Part shown: positions 38,252-48,792 of the stretch, one piece after another
Layout of the letters: each line of letters starts with the position of its first letter
Position numbering within the stretch: the stretch's first letter is position 1
Source: Candidatus Rickettsiella isopodorum
GTDB lineage: Bacteria > Pseudomonadota > Gammaproteobacteria > Diplorickettsiales > Diplorickettsiaceae
Length of the DNA: 64,000 bases
Direction: 5' to 3'
Assembly (NCBI RefSeq): GCF_001881495.1
Contig: NZ_LUKY01000033.1
Location: forward strand, 310,001 to 374,000
The notes under the pieces: generated by a model
The model's input: the letters and a program-made list of their open reading frames with translations, nothing else
What the model was told of the DNA's origin: nothing
Databases searched by the model: none
Position numbers and translations under genes: made by a program

Positions 38252-39531
38252 AGACTTAAATAATCCTGCAATTTTTGTATCACTTGATCTTGAGGTATGA
38301 TTTCTTGCGGGCTTTTTTCCCTTAAGTTTTTAATAATGAAAGTGTCAGACTTTACTTCATCGTCTCCTAAAATTAAAGCAAAACGCGCTCCACTTTTATC
38401 GGCACGTTTAAACTGAGATTTAATTCCATCTCCAGTCACATCAAGTATCAAATTGATAGCTGTTAACTTTTTACGTAAATATTCTGCTAAAATCAATCCT
38501 TTTTGTATAGCAATATCGCCAATCGTAATAAAGTATAAATCTGGTATTGGGAGAAATGTCCCCGAATTTAATTTAGGTAATAAGTTAATTAAGCGTTCTA
38601 AACCTATGGCAAAACCCACTGCTGGAGTTGCATGCCCACCCAATTGTTCTACCAGGTTATCATAACGTCCTCCTGCACAAACTGTATTTTGCGCAGCTTG
38701 CCGTTCACCGGCAATCACCCATTCAAAAACTGTTTTATTGTAATAATCTAATCCTCTGACTAAACGAGGATTAATGCTGAAACATATATCTGCATTAATG
38801 AGTATTTCTTGTAAAATACAAAAGTCTTGGTGAGATTCGGAATCAAGATAATCAAGTAACTGAGGGGCCTTTTCAATAAGCTCCTGCATATCAGGATTTT
38901 TACTATCTAATATACGTAATGGATTGGTCTGTAATCGACGATGAGAGTCTTCATCTAAATACTTTAGATGTTGTGTAAAATAATCTACTAAACTCTCTTT
39001 ATGTGCCTTGCGTGCTGCCGATGACCCCAGCGAATTTATTTGCAAGCTTAATTGATGGTTTAAACCTAATTCATCCCAAAGCCGCGCTGTCATTAAAATT
39101 AATTCCACATCGATATATGGCTGAGCTATACCAAACACTTCGACACCAAATTGATGAAACTGTCTGTATCGCCCTTTTTGCGGTCGCTCATGCCGAAACA
39201 TAGGGCCCAAATACCACCAGCGTTGAATTTGATTATAAAGTAAACCTTGTTCTATACCGGCACGAACACAACCTGCAGTCCCTTCAGGTCTTAACGATAA
39301 ACTATCTCCATTACGATCAATAAAAGTGTACATCTCCTTTTCAACAATGTCAGTTACATTGCCAATACAACGTTTAAACAATTCCGTTTTTTCAACTATA
39401 GGTAAACGAACTTCTTGATATCCATATTGCTTGGTCAGTTTACGCAATATACTTTCAACTTTCTGCCAAATAAAAATTTGCATGGGCAGAATATCATTCA
39501 TACCCCGTATTGCTTGTATTTTCTCTACCAT
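38248..39531 (-). CDS. hisS: Histidyl-tRNA synthetase
   Basis: A class II aminoacyl-tRNA synthetase of 427 residues that charges tRNA-His, whose gene is at 22067. Motif 1 region EVRLPIVEKTELF, motif 2 RHERPQKGRYRQFHQFG, the histidine-specific motifs LVRGLDYYNKTVFEW and GGRYDNLVEQLGG, and motif 3 AVGFAIGLERL are all clear. An anticodon-binding domain forms the C-terminus. The start codon follows the pilF stop by two bases. rodZ and ispG, which often precede hisS, are absent here. Confidence 0.97.
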   Translation of the reverse strand: MVEKIQAIRGMNDILPMQIFIWQKVESILRKLTKQYGYQEVRLPIVEKTELFKRCIGNVTDIVEKEMYTFIDRNGDSLSLRPEGTAGCVRAGIEQGLLYNQIQRWWYLGPMFRHERPQKGRYRQFHQFGVEVFGIAQPYIDVELILMTARLWDELGLNHQLSLQINSLGSSAARKAHKESLVDYFTQHLKYLDEDSHRRLQTNPLRILDSKNPDMQELIEKAPQLLDYLDSESHQDFCILQEILINADICFSINPRLVRGLDYYNKTVFEWVIAGERQAAQNTVCAGGRYDNLVEQLGGHATPAVGFAIGLERLINLLPKLNSGTFLPIPDLYFITIGDIAIQKGLILAEYLRKKLTAINLILDVTGDGIKSQFKRADKSGARFALILGDDEVKSDTFIIKNLREKSPQEIIPQDQVIQKLQDYLSL

Positions 39532-39533
39532 AA

Positions 39534-40331
39534 TTAATAATAAAGTTGTTTGCTTTTTTGTTTGGGTTTTGGTTTAGGTGTTCGTATTAATGCCCTATAG
39601 GCATCAGAATTAGGAAATCTTGTTTGTAACATTAGTGTGTAACTACCTGCTGCTATTGGATTCCCTAAAGCTCTGGCTAAAACAGCACCCAACCATAAAG
39701 CATTGGCTGTAGGCTCTTTAACGAGCTGCATATAATGATCTAAATATTGCTGAGCTTGTTGATAGCTTTTTGTTTGATAACTTATTCTTCCTAATTCCAA
39801 CCAAGACAACGCACGTTTAGGATCTTGAGTAATAGCTTGAGTAAAATAACCCATTGCTTTTCTAGCATCCGGTATCTGCATAGCACATAAACCTGCGTTT
39901 TCATAGACTTGCGCTGTGTTAAGGTAAGTCGGGTCCTGTAATGCCAATAAAAAATGCTGATCTGCTTCAGAATAACGACCGCGGCGACACAAAAAAGTAC
40001 CATAATTATTTTGTGCGGCACCGGATTTTGGATTAAGTGCTATCGCCCTACGATAGTAAGCATCTGCAGAAGAAAGATTTCCTGTAGTTTCTAGAAAATA
40101 GCCCATGGCACCTTGTGCCTGCAAGGATCCAGGTGCTTGCTGTTCAGCAAGCAATAATTTTTGATGTGCGCGTTGCACATCACCATTTTGTAAATAAGCT
40201 AGACCTAGCTGTACATTAACATCGGACGCTTGAGAACCCGATAGCTGAGTTTTTGATTTAGAAAAAATACTACAGGCCGTCAACGTAATTATAAAAAAAA
40301 TGATGATGAATTGCTTTAATATCGATACCAT
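39534..40331 (-). CDS. pilF: Type IV pilus biogenesis lipoprotein PilF/PilW
   Basis: PilF (PilW) is an outer membrane TPR lipoprotein that helps the PilQ secretin assemble. Signal peptide with lipobox LTAC (residues 17-20) and about six TPR units (for example VNVQLGLAYLQNGDVQRAHQ and AQNNYGTFLCRRGRYSEADQ), ending in a basic KPKPKQKSK tail. 265 residues. It lies in the conserved rlmN-pilF-hisS order. Other type IV pilus genes are not in the window, so it may act as part of a reduced system. Confidence 0.9.
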   Translation of the reverse strand: MVSILKQFIIIFFIITLTACSIFSKSKTQLSGSQASDVNVQLGLAYLQNGDVQRAHQKLLLAEQQAPGSLQAQGAMGYFLETTGNLSSADAYYRRAIALNPKSGAAQNNYGTFLCRRGRYSEADQHFLLALQDPTYLNTAQVYENAGLCAMQIPDARKAMGYFTQAITQDPKRALSWLELGRISYQTKSYQQAQQYLDHYMQLVKEPTANALWLGAVLARALGNPIAAGSYTLMLQTRFPNSDAYRALIRTPKPKPKQKSKQLYY

Positions 40332-40356
40332 TTATCCTCCGTTATTTTTAATTCCA

Positions 40357-41478
40357 TTAAATTGCAGCTAATGATTTAAGTAAAATAGGAATCACTTTTT
40401 GATGTTGCCTGCTATGGTAACTCCGATCTTGAACGCGACCTACTAATTGACCACATGCGGCATCAATATCCTCCCCTCTAGTTTTTCGCGTTATCGTATT
40501 CAGTCCGGCCCTCATTAAAATACTTTTAAAATTTTCAATTACCGCCAAAGAAGAGCGACGATAAATCGTATTAGGAAACGGGTTAAAGGGAATTAAATTT
40601 ACTTTAACTGGTATACCTTCTAAAATTTTAATTAGCTGCCGTGCATGTTCGGGTTGATCATTAACTCCTTCTAACATGACATACTCCATAGTGATACGTC
40701 TTCGACTATCTCCTTTAAAATAATTCCGACAAACCTCTAACAACTCTGAAAGAGGATATTTTTTATTGATAGGGACTAGACGATTTCTTAGTTCATCATT
40801 AGGCGCATGTAAGGATACCGCAAGTGCCACTTCACTTATTTCTGATAAGCGTCGCAATGCGGGAACTACACCAGAAGTACTTAAAGTAACCCGTCGCTTA
40901 GAAAAACCATAAGCAAAATCATCCATCATAAGATTCATTGCTTTAACGACATTATCAAAATTTAATAAAGGTTCACCCATCCCCATCATCACAATATTAC
41001 TCACCGTATGATCGTGGCGTAAAGATTCATCAGATAAACTCCGCACTGCCAACCATACTTGTCCTATTATTTCAGCTACGGTTAAATTACGACTAAATCC
41101 TTGTTGCGCAGTTGAACAAAAACTACAATTTAATGCACAACCTACTTGTGATGAAACGCATAAAGTTCCTCTACTGACCTCAGGTATAAAAACTGTTTCG
41201 ATACAGTTACCATCACTAAGTCGCAATAACCATTTTCTAGTCCCATCTTCCGACTTCTGTTCAAAAACAGTTTCCGGTAAATCGATTTGTGCTATCAATT
41301 TTAGTTGGTTACGCAATAGCTTACTTAAATTACTCATCATTTCGATATCTTTGATACCTATTTGATGAATCCATTTTAAAACCTGTTGTGCTCGATAAGG
41401 TTTTTCTCCTAATCCTTGAAAAAAAAGTTGCATTTCTTCTCGATCAAAATCGAGTAAATTTTTAAGTGGTGCATTCAT
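40357..41478 (-). CDS. rlmN: Dual-specificity 23S rRNA/tRNA m2A methyltransferase RlmN
   Basis: RlmN is a radical-SAM enzyme that methylates A2503 in 23S rRNA and A37 in certain tRNAs. The cluster-binding motif [14 protein letters not shown] is at about residues 113-126. [26 protein letters not shown], the mechanistic Cys near the C-terminus (AACGQL) and LIPFNPFPN are also seen. 373 residues. Its ATG overlaps the ndk stop by one base (TAATG). Confidence 0.96.
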   Translation of the reverse strand: MNAPLKNLLDFDREEMQLFFQGLGEKPYRAQQVLKWIHQIGIKDIEMMSNLSKLLRNQLKLIAQIDLPETVFEQKSEDGTRKWLLRLSDGNCIETVFIPEVSRGTLCVSSQVGCALNCSFCSTAQQGFSRNLTVAEIIGQVWLAVRSLSDESLRHDHTVSNIVMMGMGEPLLNFDNVVKAMNLMMDDFAYGFSKRRVTLSTSGVVPALRRLSEISEVALAVSLHAPNDELRNRLVPINKKYPLSELLEVCRNYFKGDSRRRITMEYVMLEGVNDQPEHARQLIKILEGIPVKVNLIPFNPFPNTIYRRSSLAVIENFKSILMRAGLNTITRKTRGEDIDAACGQLVGRVQDRSYHSRQHQKVIPILLKSLAAI

Positions 41479-41912
41479 TATTCAGAACCTTCGCCAAAAC
41501 ATTGATCGGATGTAAAAAAGAAAGCTATTTCTTGCCTAGCCGTATCAATACTATCGGATCCATGAACTGCATTCTGGCCTACACTTTCTCCAAAATCAGC
41601 CCGAATTGTACCTGTAGATGCTTGTTTAGGATCTGTAGCACCCATCAATTCACGATTTTTTAGAATCGCATTAGGCCCTTCTAAAACCTGTATCATCACG
41701 GGCCCTGAACACATAAACTCAACCAATTCATTAAAAAAAGGCCTGTCTTTATGGATTTCATAAAATTTCCCAGCTTGATCTTTCTTTAAATGATCCATCC
41801 TAGCTGCAATAATTTTTAACCCCGAATCTTCAAATCTTTTAGTAATCTCGCCAATACAATTTTTTCTAACCGCATCAGGCTTGATAATAGAAAGGGTTTT
41901 TTGAATGCTCAT
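41478..41912 (-). CDS. ndk: Nucleoside diphosphate kinase
   Basis: Ndk equilibrates nucleoside di- and triphosphates. 144 residues with the phosphohistidine motif NAVHGSDS (His about 118), the N-terminal [12 protein letters not shown], and [15 protein letters not shown] lies before the ATG. First gene of the ndk-rlmN-pilF-hisS-yfgM-bamB-der string. Confidence 0.97.
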   Translation of the reverse strand: MSIQKTLSIIKPDAVRKNCIGEITKRFEDSGLKIIAARMDHLKKDQAGKFYEIHKDRPFFNELVEFMCSGPVMIQVLEGPNAILKNRELMGATDPKQASTGTIRADFGESVGQNAVHGSDSIDTARQEIAFFFTSDQCFGEGSE

Positions 41913-42054
41913 AAATGCCTCTTACTTTTGTTCTAACAAATTATCTATTTTTAAGGATAGAAAGTATTATACAGACTTAATAGCCAGGCACATATAGGCT
42001 TTTATATGTCTATTGCTTTTTAATGGGAGTTTTGAGGTTTTTGGGGAATATCCT

Positions 42055-42101
42055 AGAAGCTTCTAACCCGATCGCATTTCAAAATTAGGTTAGACGCTTC
42101 T
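42055..42101. repeat. Inverted repeat / hairpin between glpQ and ndk
   Basis: Arms AGAAGCTTCTAACC (42055-42068) and GGTTAGACGCTTCT (42088-42101) pair over 14 bases with one mismatch around a 19-base loop, flanked by ATAT on both sides. On the minus strand no T-run follows, so it is not a standard terminator. It may be a processing site or a dispersed palindrome; only one copy was noticed. Confidence 0.6.
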
Positions 42102-42132
42102 TTTGAATATCATCTACCTAACCCAAGCTAAC

Positions 42133-42912
42133 TTAAGCCTTGCGAACCAAATTAAGCAACCTATCCGGAAAATCTGTTAATACACCATCTACTTCTAAAG
42201 CTAATACCCTTTCCATTTCTTCGACTTCGTTGACAGTCCAAACGTCCACCCGTATATTTTTTTTATGTGCTGCCTTTACAAAATGTGCAGTTACTATCTC
42301 ATAAGGGACTTCTAGGGCTGTAGCAGACAATAAAAAAGGGCGCGTTAAAAACAGCTTGCTCAATTTTGAAAAGCGATCCACCTCAGCTTGTGTCCCCGCT
42401 GTAGCAATCTTAGGACAAAGTCTACGCATCACTTTCATGGTACGCGAATTAAAAGCAGACACTAATATCTGTTTAGTTTTGTTATGCTGATTTATAAGTT
42501 CTCTTAATGCAGCCACAATAGGTGGATCATTCTGCTTTATCTCTATATTAATAACTTGTTTTGGAAAAGCAGTAAAGATTTCATTTAAACTTGGAATTTT
42601 AATTCCTTGATCTCGAAAAGGAAAAGTATGACCTTCATCATTAGTCCAACGATAACCTGCATCTAATTTTTTCAATTCTGCTAATGTGAAATCTTGTACT
42701 AATCCCTTAGCATTCGTTGTACGATCGACTGATTCATCATGAATAGCGACTAAAACACCATCCCTAGTCATATGAATATCAATTTCACTTAAATCTGCTC
42801 CTAGTTTTGCTGCCTCCTGTAATGCAAATAAGGTATTTTCAGGCCATAATCCCGCTCCTCCACGATGAGCAATAACAAGCGGTTTTGCATTAACCTGATA
42901 AAGTGGAAACAT
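42133..42912 (-). CDS. Glycerophosphodiester phosphodiesterase (cytoplasmic GlpQ/UgpQ type)
   Basis: Hydrolyses deacylated phospholipids to glycerol-3-phosphate and alcohols. TIM-barrel motifs AHRGGAGLWPENTL (residues about 15-28), EIDIHMTRDGVLVAIHD and NIEIKQND hold the metal and catalytic residues; VDGVLTDFPD is near the end. 259 residues and no clear signal peptide, so probably the cytoplasmic UgpQ-like form. It could feed on host- or self-derived glycerophosphodiesters; compare the lysophospholipid importer/acyltransferase at 17.9-21.4 kb. Confidence 0.92.
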   Translation of the reverse strand: MFPLYQVNAKPLVIAHRGGAGLWPENTLFALQEAAKLGADLSEIDIHMTRDGVLVAIHDESVDRTTNAKGLVQDFTLAELKKLDAGYRWTNDEGHTFPFRDQGIKIPSLNEIFTAFPKQVINIEIKQNDPPIVAALRELINQHNKTKQILVSAFNSRTMKVMRRLCPKIATAGTQAEVDRFSKLSKLFLTRPFLLSATALEVPYEIVTAHFVKAAHKKNIRVDVWTVNEVEEMERVLALEVDGVLTDFPDRLLNLVRKA

Positions 42913-43061
42913 ACAAATTCCATAATACTAAGTATAAATATCTTTGTTTGATAAAGAAATATGATAAAATATTCCTCATTTATAGCATGTAAAGCCTTAA
43001 AATACTAACTCATACTAGGTTAAAGCTTACCTGCATCTTTGTCCAATGAGGTCTTTTTTCC

Positions 43062-43556
43062 ATGAAGGAATATCATTATACTCCTATATCTACGGAGTCT
43101 ACACGATCTACCTTTTTTGATTATATTAATAACGTTAACCTCCCCCCCATCGATTATTTTTCTGTTGGCATAGAAGATTATGGCCAAAAAAAAATCACTT
43201 CCCTTATTTCAAGGCTAGAATGGCAAATTTATTTCGATAAAAATCAAATAACTAATAATGACCCTTTAATAAAGGCTAAAAAATTATCTCAAAGAAAAAT
43301 TATACCTTTTTCAGAAATAGACTATATCGATTCGTTTGGGAAAGAAGTCATGAGACAACGATCATTACATGGCATGAAAAATGGCTTAATGCTTATACAT
43401 AAACAACATCATATAAACTACATGATTGTACTTGCCACTGGAGTTTCTAAATTTAATCACTTTAGTTTTCTCACCAAATACTATACTCAACTTATAAGAC
43501 TTAAAAATGACCTTAGCAAAATTATTGAAAGAGAAATTAACTATATTTTGAACTGA
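43062..43556 (+). CDS. Orphan LuxR-sensor-like protein without HTH
   Basis: A 164-residue protein I cannot name with certainty. The stretch from about residue 50 to 130 has the pattern of autoinducer-binding domains of LuxR-type regulators: EWQIYFDKNQITNNDPLI followed by IPFSEIDY and a FGKEVMRQRSLHGMKNG segment (helix before a small-molecule pocket, then the GLMLIH strand). No C-terminal LuxR HTH follows; the protein ends in a basic/hydrophobic helix. GAGG lies ten bases before the ATG. It may be a stand-alone ligand-binding protein or a truncated regulator. Confidence 0.7.
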   Translation: MKEYHYTPISTESTRSTFFDYINNVNLPPIDYFSVGIEDYGQKKITSLISRLEWQIYFDKNQITNNDPLIKAKKLSQRKIIPFSEIDYIDSFGKEVMRQRSLHGMKNGLMLIHKQHHINYMIVLATGVSKFNHFSFLTKYYTQLIRLKNDLSKIIEREINYILN

Positions 43557-43576
43557 AGTTTATTTCTCTATTACCA

Positions 43577-44245
43577 TTATTCATCTTTTCTCCGGACCCA
43601 TATAACTGCTGCGGCAGACTCTATATCTGCATCAAAAATGATAGGCTCTGCCGTTCTTCCCATAGGGTTTAAACAGGCCAGATTAAACCGACCTAAAGAA
43701 TCTTTAAACAGCCGCCGAAAATATTGGCCCCCATCTTTCAAGTAAATAATACAGTCCTTATTCACTATTTTGTCAAATTCATTGCTGTATCTTAATCTCC
43801 CGCCCACATAATCTCCCGCTCTATATTGAGGACTCATTTCATCATTAGAAACAATCATGACTACCGCATTCGCATAACGATCTCGAAACTCTTGGGCATC
43901 TCGCATCATTGCAACCTCATCATCTGCATCAATAGGTAAATTGACAATTTCACTAGGCATAGCAAAATAATGACCTAATGAAAGCCTAACGGTAGGATCT
44001 AATCCTTTGCCGTCAGCTATCCAAGACTCATCAACTATTAAACCTTCATTTTTATAAACTGCTACACAACGTTTAATGCCATTTTTTGAAATCTTTATCA
44101 TACTATTCTCCCAAGATTTCAAAGTAATTTCAGGCAATTTATATTTTTTTTCTATATATGCTCTAGTAAGCCGTAAAATTGAGCGTAAATATTTAAGTCT
44201 TGCACCGGGAGTATCTAAATTACGTTGAAGTAATGCCTGGGACAT
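43577..44245 (-). CDS. XRE-type regulator with S24/LexA-like C-terminal domain
   Basis: A 222-residue protein with an N-terminal helix-turn-helix of the XRE type (ARLKYLRSILRLTRAYIEKKY, then ITLKSWENS) and a C-terminal S24 peptidase-like region around MIVSNDEMSPQYRAGDYVGG, where Ser in NDEMSP is the position of the catalytic serine of phage repressors. A matching catalytic lysine cannot be confirmed. It could be a stress or phage-type repressor, or a conserved regulator of an intracellular lineage. Divergent from guaB across 200 bp. Confidence 0.8.
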   Translation of the reverse strand: MSQALLQRNLDTPGARLKYLRSILRLTRAYIEKKYKLPEITLKSWENSMIKISKNGIKRCVAVYKNEGLIVDESWIADGKGLDPTVRLSLGHYFAMPSEIVNLPIDADDEVAMMRDAQEFRDRYANAVVMIVSNDEMSPQYRAGDYVGGRLRYSNEFDKIVNKDCIIYLKDGGQYFRRLFKDSLGRFNLACLNPMGRTAEPIIFDADIESAAAVIWVRRKDE

Positions 44246-44445
44246 AATGGTCAGTCTCCTTGTAAGAGATATTTATTAAGCTTAAAAAACTTATTTTAAC
44301 TCAAGTAGTTAACTAAAAATAGATAATAAAAGCCAGCCTATTCTGGACTAAATATGGTTTTTTATTTTTCGGCCACTAGACTTCAAGGGGGGGTATAAGG
44401 TACCTTCTACGCAATTTTATTTAGTTTTTATTATTTACTTATATT

Positions 44446-45906
44446 ATGAAAATGATTCAAGAAGGGTTAACGTTTGACGACATTCTATTACTTCCCAACC
44501 ACTCAAAGGTTTTACCTAAAGATGTATCCCTGGAAATACAATTAACTTCTAAAATAAATTTAAAAATCCCATTAATTTCTGCAGCCATGGATACCGTTAC
44601 AGAAGCTAAGCTTGCTATAGCACTCGCTCAAGAAGGGGGGTTAGGCATTATTCATAAAAATATGTCCATAGAAGCTCAAATTCAACAAATTAGAAAGGTA
44701 AAAAACTTTGAAAATGGAATGGTAAGAAACCCTATCACTATTGCACCGGAAACAACTTTACGCGAATTACTCAAGCTGATGGCAACTTACTCGATTTCAG
44801 GGATACCCGTTATCGAAAAGGACCAATTAGTAGGTATAGTCACACATAGAGATATACGTTACGAAGAAAACTTAGAGAAACCCGCTTCTCAAGTTATGAC
44901 GCCTAAAGAAAGACTTATTACAGCTAAAGAACAAGCGGCACCTGAAGAAATAATAGGTTTACTGAATCGTCATCGTTTAGAAAAAATATTGATTGTCGAC
45001 GAACAATTTCGTTGCCGAGGATTGATGACAGCAAAAGATTTGCAGAAAACCAAAGAAAAACCCTTCGCAACTAAGGATCAACGCGGTCAGTTATGCGTAG
45101 GTGCAGCTGTAGGCATAGGTATTAATGCTAAGGAGCGTGCAACATCATTAATTGAAACTGGCGCAGATATAATCTGTATTGATACCGCACACGGTCATGC
45201 CCAAAGCGTTATTGATATGGTCAAATGGTTAAAAACTGCCTATCCAGACGTTTCCCTCATAGCCGGAAATATTGCTACTGCCGATGCGGCACAAGCTTTA
45301 GCAGCTGCAGGTGCAGAGGTTATAAAAGTAGGCGTAGGGCCAGGTTCTATTTGTACAACTCGAATAGTAACGGGTGTCGGTGTCCCTCAAATTACCGCTA
45401 TCATGAACGTTTCTGCAGCCTTAAAAGGAAAACCCGTAACTCTTATTGCTGATGGTGGGATTCGTTATTCAGGCGATCTTTGTAAAGCGTTGGCCGCTGG
45501 CGCACACGCAGTCATGATAGGCAGCTTGTTCGCAGGCACCGAAGAAGCACCCGGAGAAATTGAACTTTATCAAAGTCAACCTTACAAAGCCTATCGTGGT
45601 ATGGGCTCTTTAGGAGCTATGCAACAAGGATCATCGGATCGTTATTTTCAAGAAACTTTAGAAGTAAATAAGCTAGTTCCTGAAGGCATAGAAGGAAGAA
45701 TACCTTATAAGGGCCCTTTACAAACAGTTATTCAACATTTATTAGGTGGAGTTAAGGCTGGCATGGGTTATACAGGAAGTGTCGATCTTGCCGATCTCCA
45801 TAAAAAAGCGCAATTTATAAAACTTACCGCTGCCGGCATAAGAGAAAGTCATGTTCATAATGTGGCAATTACTAAAGAAGCTCCTAATTATTACCGAGAA
45901 GATTGA
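44446..45906 (+). CDS. guaB: IMP dehydrogenase
   Basis: GuaB oxidises IMP to XMP, the committed step to GMP. 486 residues with [15 protein letters not shown], two CBS domains at about residues 95-205, the K+/active-site loop [18 protein letters not shown] (catalytic Cys), [13 protein letters not shown] and the flap region [10 protein letters not shown]. No strong ribosome site precedes the ATG at 44446; ATG at 44452 is a possible alternative. guaA follows 88 bp downstream in the same direction, as commonly seen. Confidence 0.97.
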   Translation: MKMIQEGLTFDDILLLPNHSKVLPKDVSLEIQLTSKINLKIPLISAAMDTVTEAKLAIALAQEGGLGIIHKNMSIEAQIQQIRKVKNFENGMVRNPITIAPETTLRELLKLMATYSISGIPVIEKDQLVGIVTHRDIRYEENLEKPASQVMTPKERLITAKEQAAPEEIIGLLNRHRLEKILIVDEQFRCRGLMTAKDLQKTKEKPFATKDQRGQLCVGAAVGIGINAKERATSLIETGADIICIDTAHGHAQSVIDMVKWLKTAYPDVSLIAGNIATADAAQALAAAGAEVIKVGVGPGSICTTRIVTGVGVPQITAIMNVSAALKGKPVTLIADGGIRYSGDLCKALAAGAHAVMIGSLFAGTEEAPGEIELYQSQPYKAYRGMGSLGAMQQGSSDRYFQETLEVNKLVPEGIEGRIPYKGPLQTVIQHLLGGVKAGMGYTGSVDLADLHKKAQFIKLTAAGIRESHVHNVAITKEAPNYYRED

Positions 45907-45994
45907 ATATTTCATATCCACTCTCAAAATAATTTCTAGCTTTTTTTATGAACCTTAAAATTAAATATCGAATAAAAACGGAGTGTACCTTAAG

Positions 45995-47566
45995 ATGACA
46001 ATCCCAAAAGAACGCATATTAATTCTCGATTTTGGCTCACAGTATACGCCGTTAATTGCGCGACGCATTCGTGAATTGCATGTTTATTGTGAAATCTATC
46101 CTTACGATATCTCAGAATCTGAAATTTTAGCTTTTGCGCCGAAAGGAATTATTTTATCAGGTGGTCCTGAAACCGTTACTTCAGATACCACTCCTCGAGC
46201 TCCAAAAATAGTATTTAGCTTAGGCTGTCCAATTTTAGGGATTTGCTATGGAATGCAAACTATGGCTGAGCAACTTGGGGGTAAAGTCGTGTCCTGCGCC
46301 AACCGTGAATTCGGATATGCGCCTGCTCTAGTGGCTGCTGAAACTGAACTATTAACTCATATCCGAGATAATCCCCAAAATGAAAAAGATGTATTGTTAG
46401 ATGTCTGGATGAGTCATGGAGATCATGTTGAACAACTTCCTCCTGGTTTTGTTCTTATATTAAATACTCCTAATACGCCAATTGCTGGCATGGCTGATCC
46501 CACACGTGATTTCTACGGCTTGCAATTTCACCCAGAAGTAACACATACCCGCCAAGGGAAAAAAATATTAGCACGCTTTGTAGAAAAAATTTGCCATTGC
46601 CAAGCAAGCTGGACAGCACCTAAAATTTTAGAGCATGAGATTGCTGAAATAAAAAAGAAGGTAGGTAATGAAAAGGTATTACTTGCGCTATCAGGTGGTG
46701 TCGATTCTACTGTATTAGCTGCATTATTACATAAAGCGATTGGCAAGCAATTACTATGTGTTTTTGTTAATACTGGCTTACTGCGCATTACTGATAAAGA
46801 CTCTGCGATACAGGCTTTAGCAGATGATATGCATATTTCAGTTGTAAAAATCGACGCTTCTGCGCGCTTTATAGACGTTTTAAAAGGGATAATTGATCCC
46901 GAGGAAAAACGTAAAGCTATTGGTAATTTATTTGTTGAAATATTCGAAACTGAAGCCAGTAAACATTCAGATATCGCTTGGTTAGCACAAGGCACCATCT
47001 ATTCTGACGTCATTGAGTCTGCTGGGACAAGCACTCAAAAAGCGCATGCTATTAAATCTCATCATAATGTAGGTGGGCTTCCAGATACACTTAAACTTAA
47101 GTTATTGGAACCCTTACGTGAGCTATTTAAGGATGAAGTGTGTGAATTGGGTATAGAATTAGGTTTGCCGCCCGACCTAGTATACAAACATCCTTTCCCA
47201 GGTCCTGGATTAGCAATTCGAATATTAGGCGAAGTAACTCAAGAAAAAGTAGACTTATTGCGTAAAGCTGATCTTATCTTAATTGAAGAACTTCGTAGAC
47301 AAAATTATTATCATAAAACAAGCCAGGCTTTTTGTGTTTTCTTACCGATTAATTCTGTTGGGGTTATTGGAGATGCTCGTCAATATGCTCCAATTATTGC
47401 AATCCGTGCTATTGAGACTATAGATTTTATGACTGCTCGATGGGCTAATCTGCCTTATCAATTACTCGAGACTGTATCAAATCGAATTATTAATGAGGTG
47501 CGTGGAATTTCCAGGGTAGTTTATGATATTTCGGGAAAACCTCCTGCGACCATAGAATGGGAGTAA
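45995..47566 (+). CDS. guaA: GMP synthase (glutamine-hydrolysing)
   Basis: GuaA aminates XMP to GMP. N-terminal class I glutamine amidotransferase with [25 protein letters not shown] (catalytic Cys) and FHPEVTH; then the PP-loop ATPase [11 protein letters not shown] and the C-terminal dimerisation domain ending TIEWE. The ATG at 45995 (MTIPKER) is chosen over a GTG at 45983 because GGAG lies 11 bases upstream and overlaps the GTG. 523 residues. Forms the guanine branch with guaB. Confidence 0.97.
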   Translation: MTIPKERILILDFGSQYTPLIARRIRELHVYCEIYPYDISESEILAFAPKGIILSGGPETVTSDTTPRAPKIVFSLGCPILGICYGMQTMAEQLGGKVVSCANREFGYAPALVAAETELLTHIRDNPQNEKDVLLDVWMSHGDHVEQLPPGFVLILNTPNTPIAGMADPTRDFYGLQFHPEVTHTRQGKKILARFVEKICHCQASWTAPKILEHEIAEIKKKVGNEKVLLALSGGVDSTVLAALLHKAIGKQLLCVFVNTGLLRITDKDSAIQALADDMHISVVKIDASARFIDVLKGIIDPEEKRKAIGNLFVEIFETEASKHSDIAWLAQGTIYSDVIESAGTSTQKAHAIKSHHNVGGLPDTLKLKLLEPLRELFKDEVCELGIELGLPPDLVYKHPFPGPGLAIRILGEVTQEKVDLLRKADLILIEELRRQNYYHKTSQAFCVFLPINSVGVIGDARQYAPIIAIRAIETIDFMTARWANLPYQLLETVSNRIINEVRGISRVVYDISGKPPATIEWE

Positions 47567-47609
47567 AAGCGCTTCTATCCTACACCAAAGGTAAAAGCAA
47601 GCTATATAT

Positions 47610-47639
47610 TCACAGCAATTAGATTTTTGACAGAGTATA
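47610..47639 (+). repeat. Dispersed repeat, copy D (remnant, internally deleted)
   Basis: TCACAGCAATTAGATTTTTG followed at once by ACAGAGTATA. The first part matches the left end of the unit and the last eight bases match its right end, as though about 85 internal bases had been lost. It lies between guaA and perM. Confidence 0.6.
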
Positions 47640-47708
47640 CTTTGACTTTAACTTATCTGTTCAATAGACTTCACTTATTCACACTTCATAGAAGTAGCGA
47701 CTTAAACT

Positions 47709-48785
47709 ATGCTGCAACTTATTAAAAACTGGTTTACACGATACTTTCTTGACCCAGAATTGGCTATTTTATGGTTATTCCTATTATTTATTATTATCGT
47801 TTTTTCCTCTTTAGGAAAAATTTTAGCTCCTGTGTTTGTCAGTGTCGTTATGGCTTATTTATTACAATGGCCTATTAGCTCCTTAGAAAAGCTCCGTTTA
47901 CCACGAATCGCTGCGGTTTTAGGAGTGTATATTAGTTTTGTGGGCTTAGTTATCCTGGCAATTGTGGGTTTGTTACCGTTATTATTTCGCCAATTAAGTA
48001 ACTTAATTGCTGAACTCCCTGCCATGGCTGCAAAAGGCCAAGCGCTACTTTTGTATCTCCCCACTCGTTACCCAGGCTATACATCTGCCAGTCAAATTCA
48101 AGAATGGATTACTCAGTTTAAGGCTGAATTAACCCATTCTGGACAAGGAATATTATCTGCTTCACTAGGTTATATTCCCAATATTATTGCCTTTACCATT
48201 TATTTTGTATTAGTCCCTTTGCTAGTCTATTTTTTCTTACTCGATGAAAAAAAAATAATCACCTGGCTGACTCAGTATTTACCTGAAAAGCGTCGATTAA
48301 TTTCTCAAGTCTGGACAGAAGTTCTTGCCCAAACAGGTAATTATGTCAGAGGGAAAGCTTTAGAGATGCTGATAGTCTGGATAGTTACTTATCTTTCATT
48401 TGCAATACTTGGTCTCCAGTACGCGATATTACTCAGTGTATTAGTTGGGATCTCAGTGATTATTCCTTACATAGGAGCAGTTATGGTAACTATTCCTGTT
48501 CTTATTATCGGATTTTTAGAATGGGGATGGACAGCGCATTTTGCCTATCTAGTTGCAGTTTACACTTTAATTATCACATTAGACGCTAATGTATTAGTAC
48601 CCTTTTTATTTTCTGAAGCAGTTGATTTGCATCCAGTAACTATCATTATTGCTGTACTTATCTTCGGAGGTTTACTAGGATTCTGGGGAGTATTTTTTGC
48701 TATACCTCTAGCTAGTGTGGTAAAAGCTATTCTAAATGCTATTTCTTACAAAAAAATACATACACATAAAAATAAACTATGTTAA
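47709..48785 (+). CDS. perM: AI-2E/PerM family permease
   Basis: A polytopic inner membrane protein of 358 residues with eight or so helices, of the TqsA/PerM family. Typical features are VFVSVVMAYLLQWPISSLEK near the N-terminus, a large periplasmic loop (ATTSASQIQEW-like region at about 115-150), PLLVYFFLLDEKKI and the C-terminal VDLHPVTIIIAVLIFGGLLGFWGVFFAIPLA. Members export small molecules or act in Na+/Li+ efflux; the substrate here is unknown. It converges on bcp. Confidence 0.88.
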   Translation: MLQLIKNWFTRYFLDPELAILWLFLLFIIIVFSSLGKILAPVFVSVVMAYLLQWPISSLEKLRLPRIAAVLGVYISFVGLVILAIVGLLPLLFRQLSNLIAELPAMAAKGQALLLYLPTRYPGYTSASQIQEWITQFKAELTHSGQGILSASLGYIPNIIAFTIYFVLVPLLVYFFLLDEKKIITWLTQYLPEKRRLISQVWTEVLAQTGNYVRGKALEMLIVWIVTYLSFAILGLQYAILLSVLVGISVIIPYIGAVMVTIPVLIIGFLEWGWTAHFAYLVAVYTLIITLDANVLVPFLFSEAVDLHPVTIIIAVLIFGGLLGFWGVFFAIPLASVVKAILNAISYKKIHTHKNKLC

Positions 48786-48792
48786 TGGCCTA

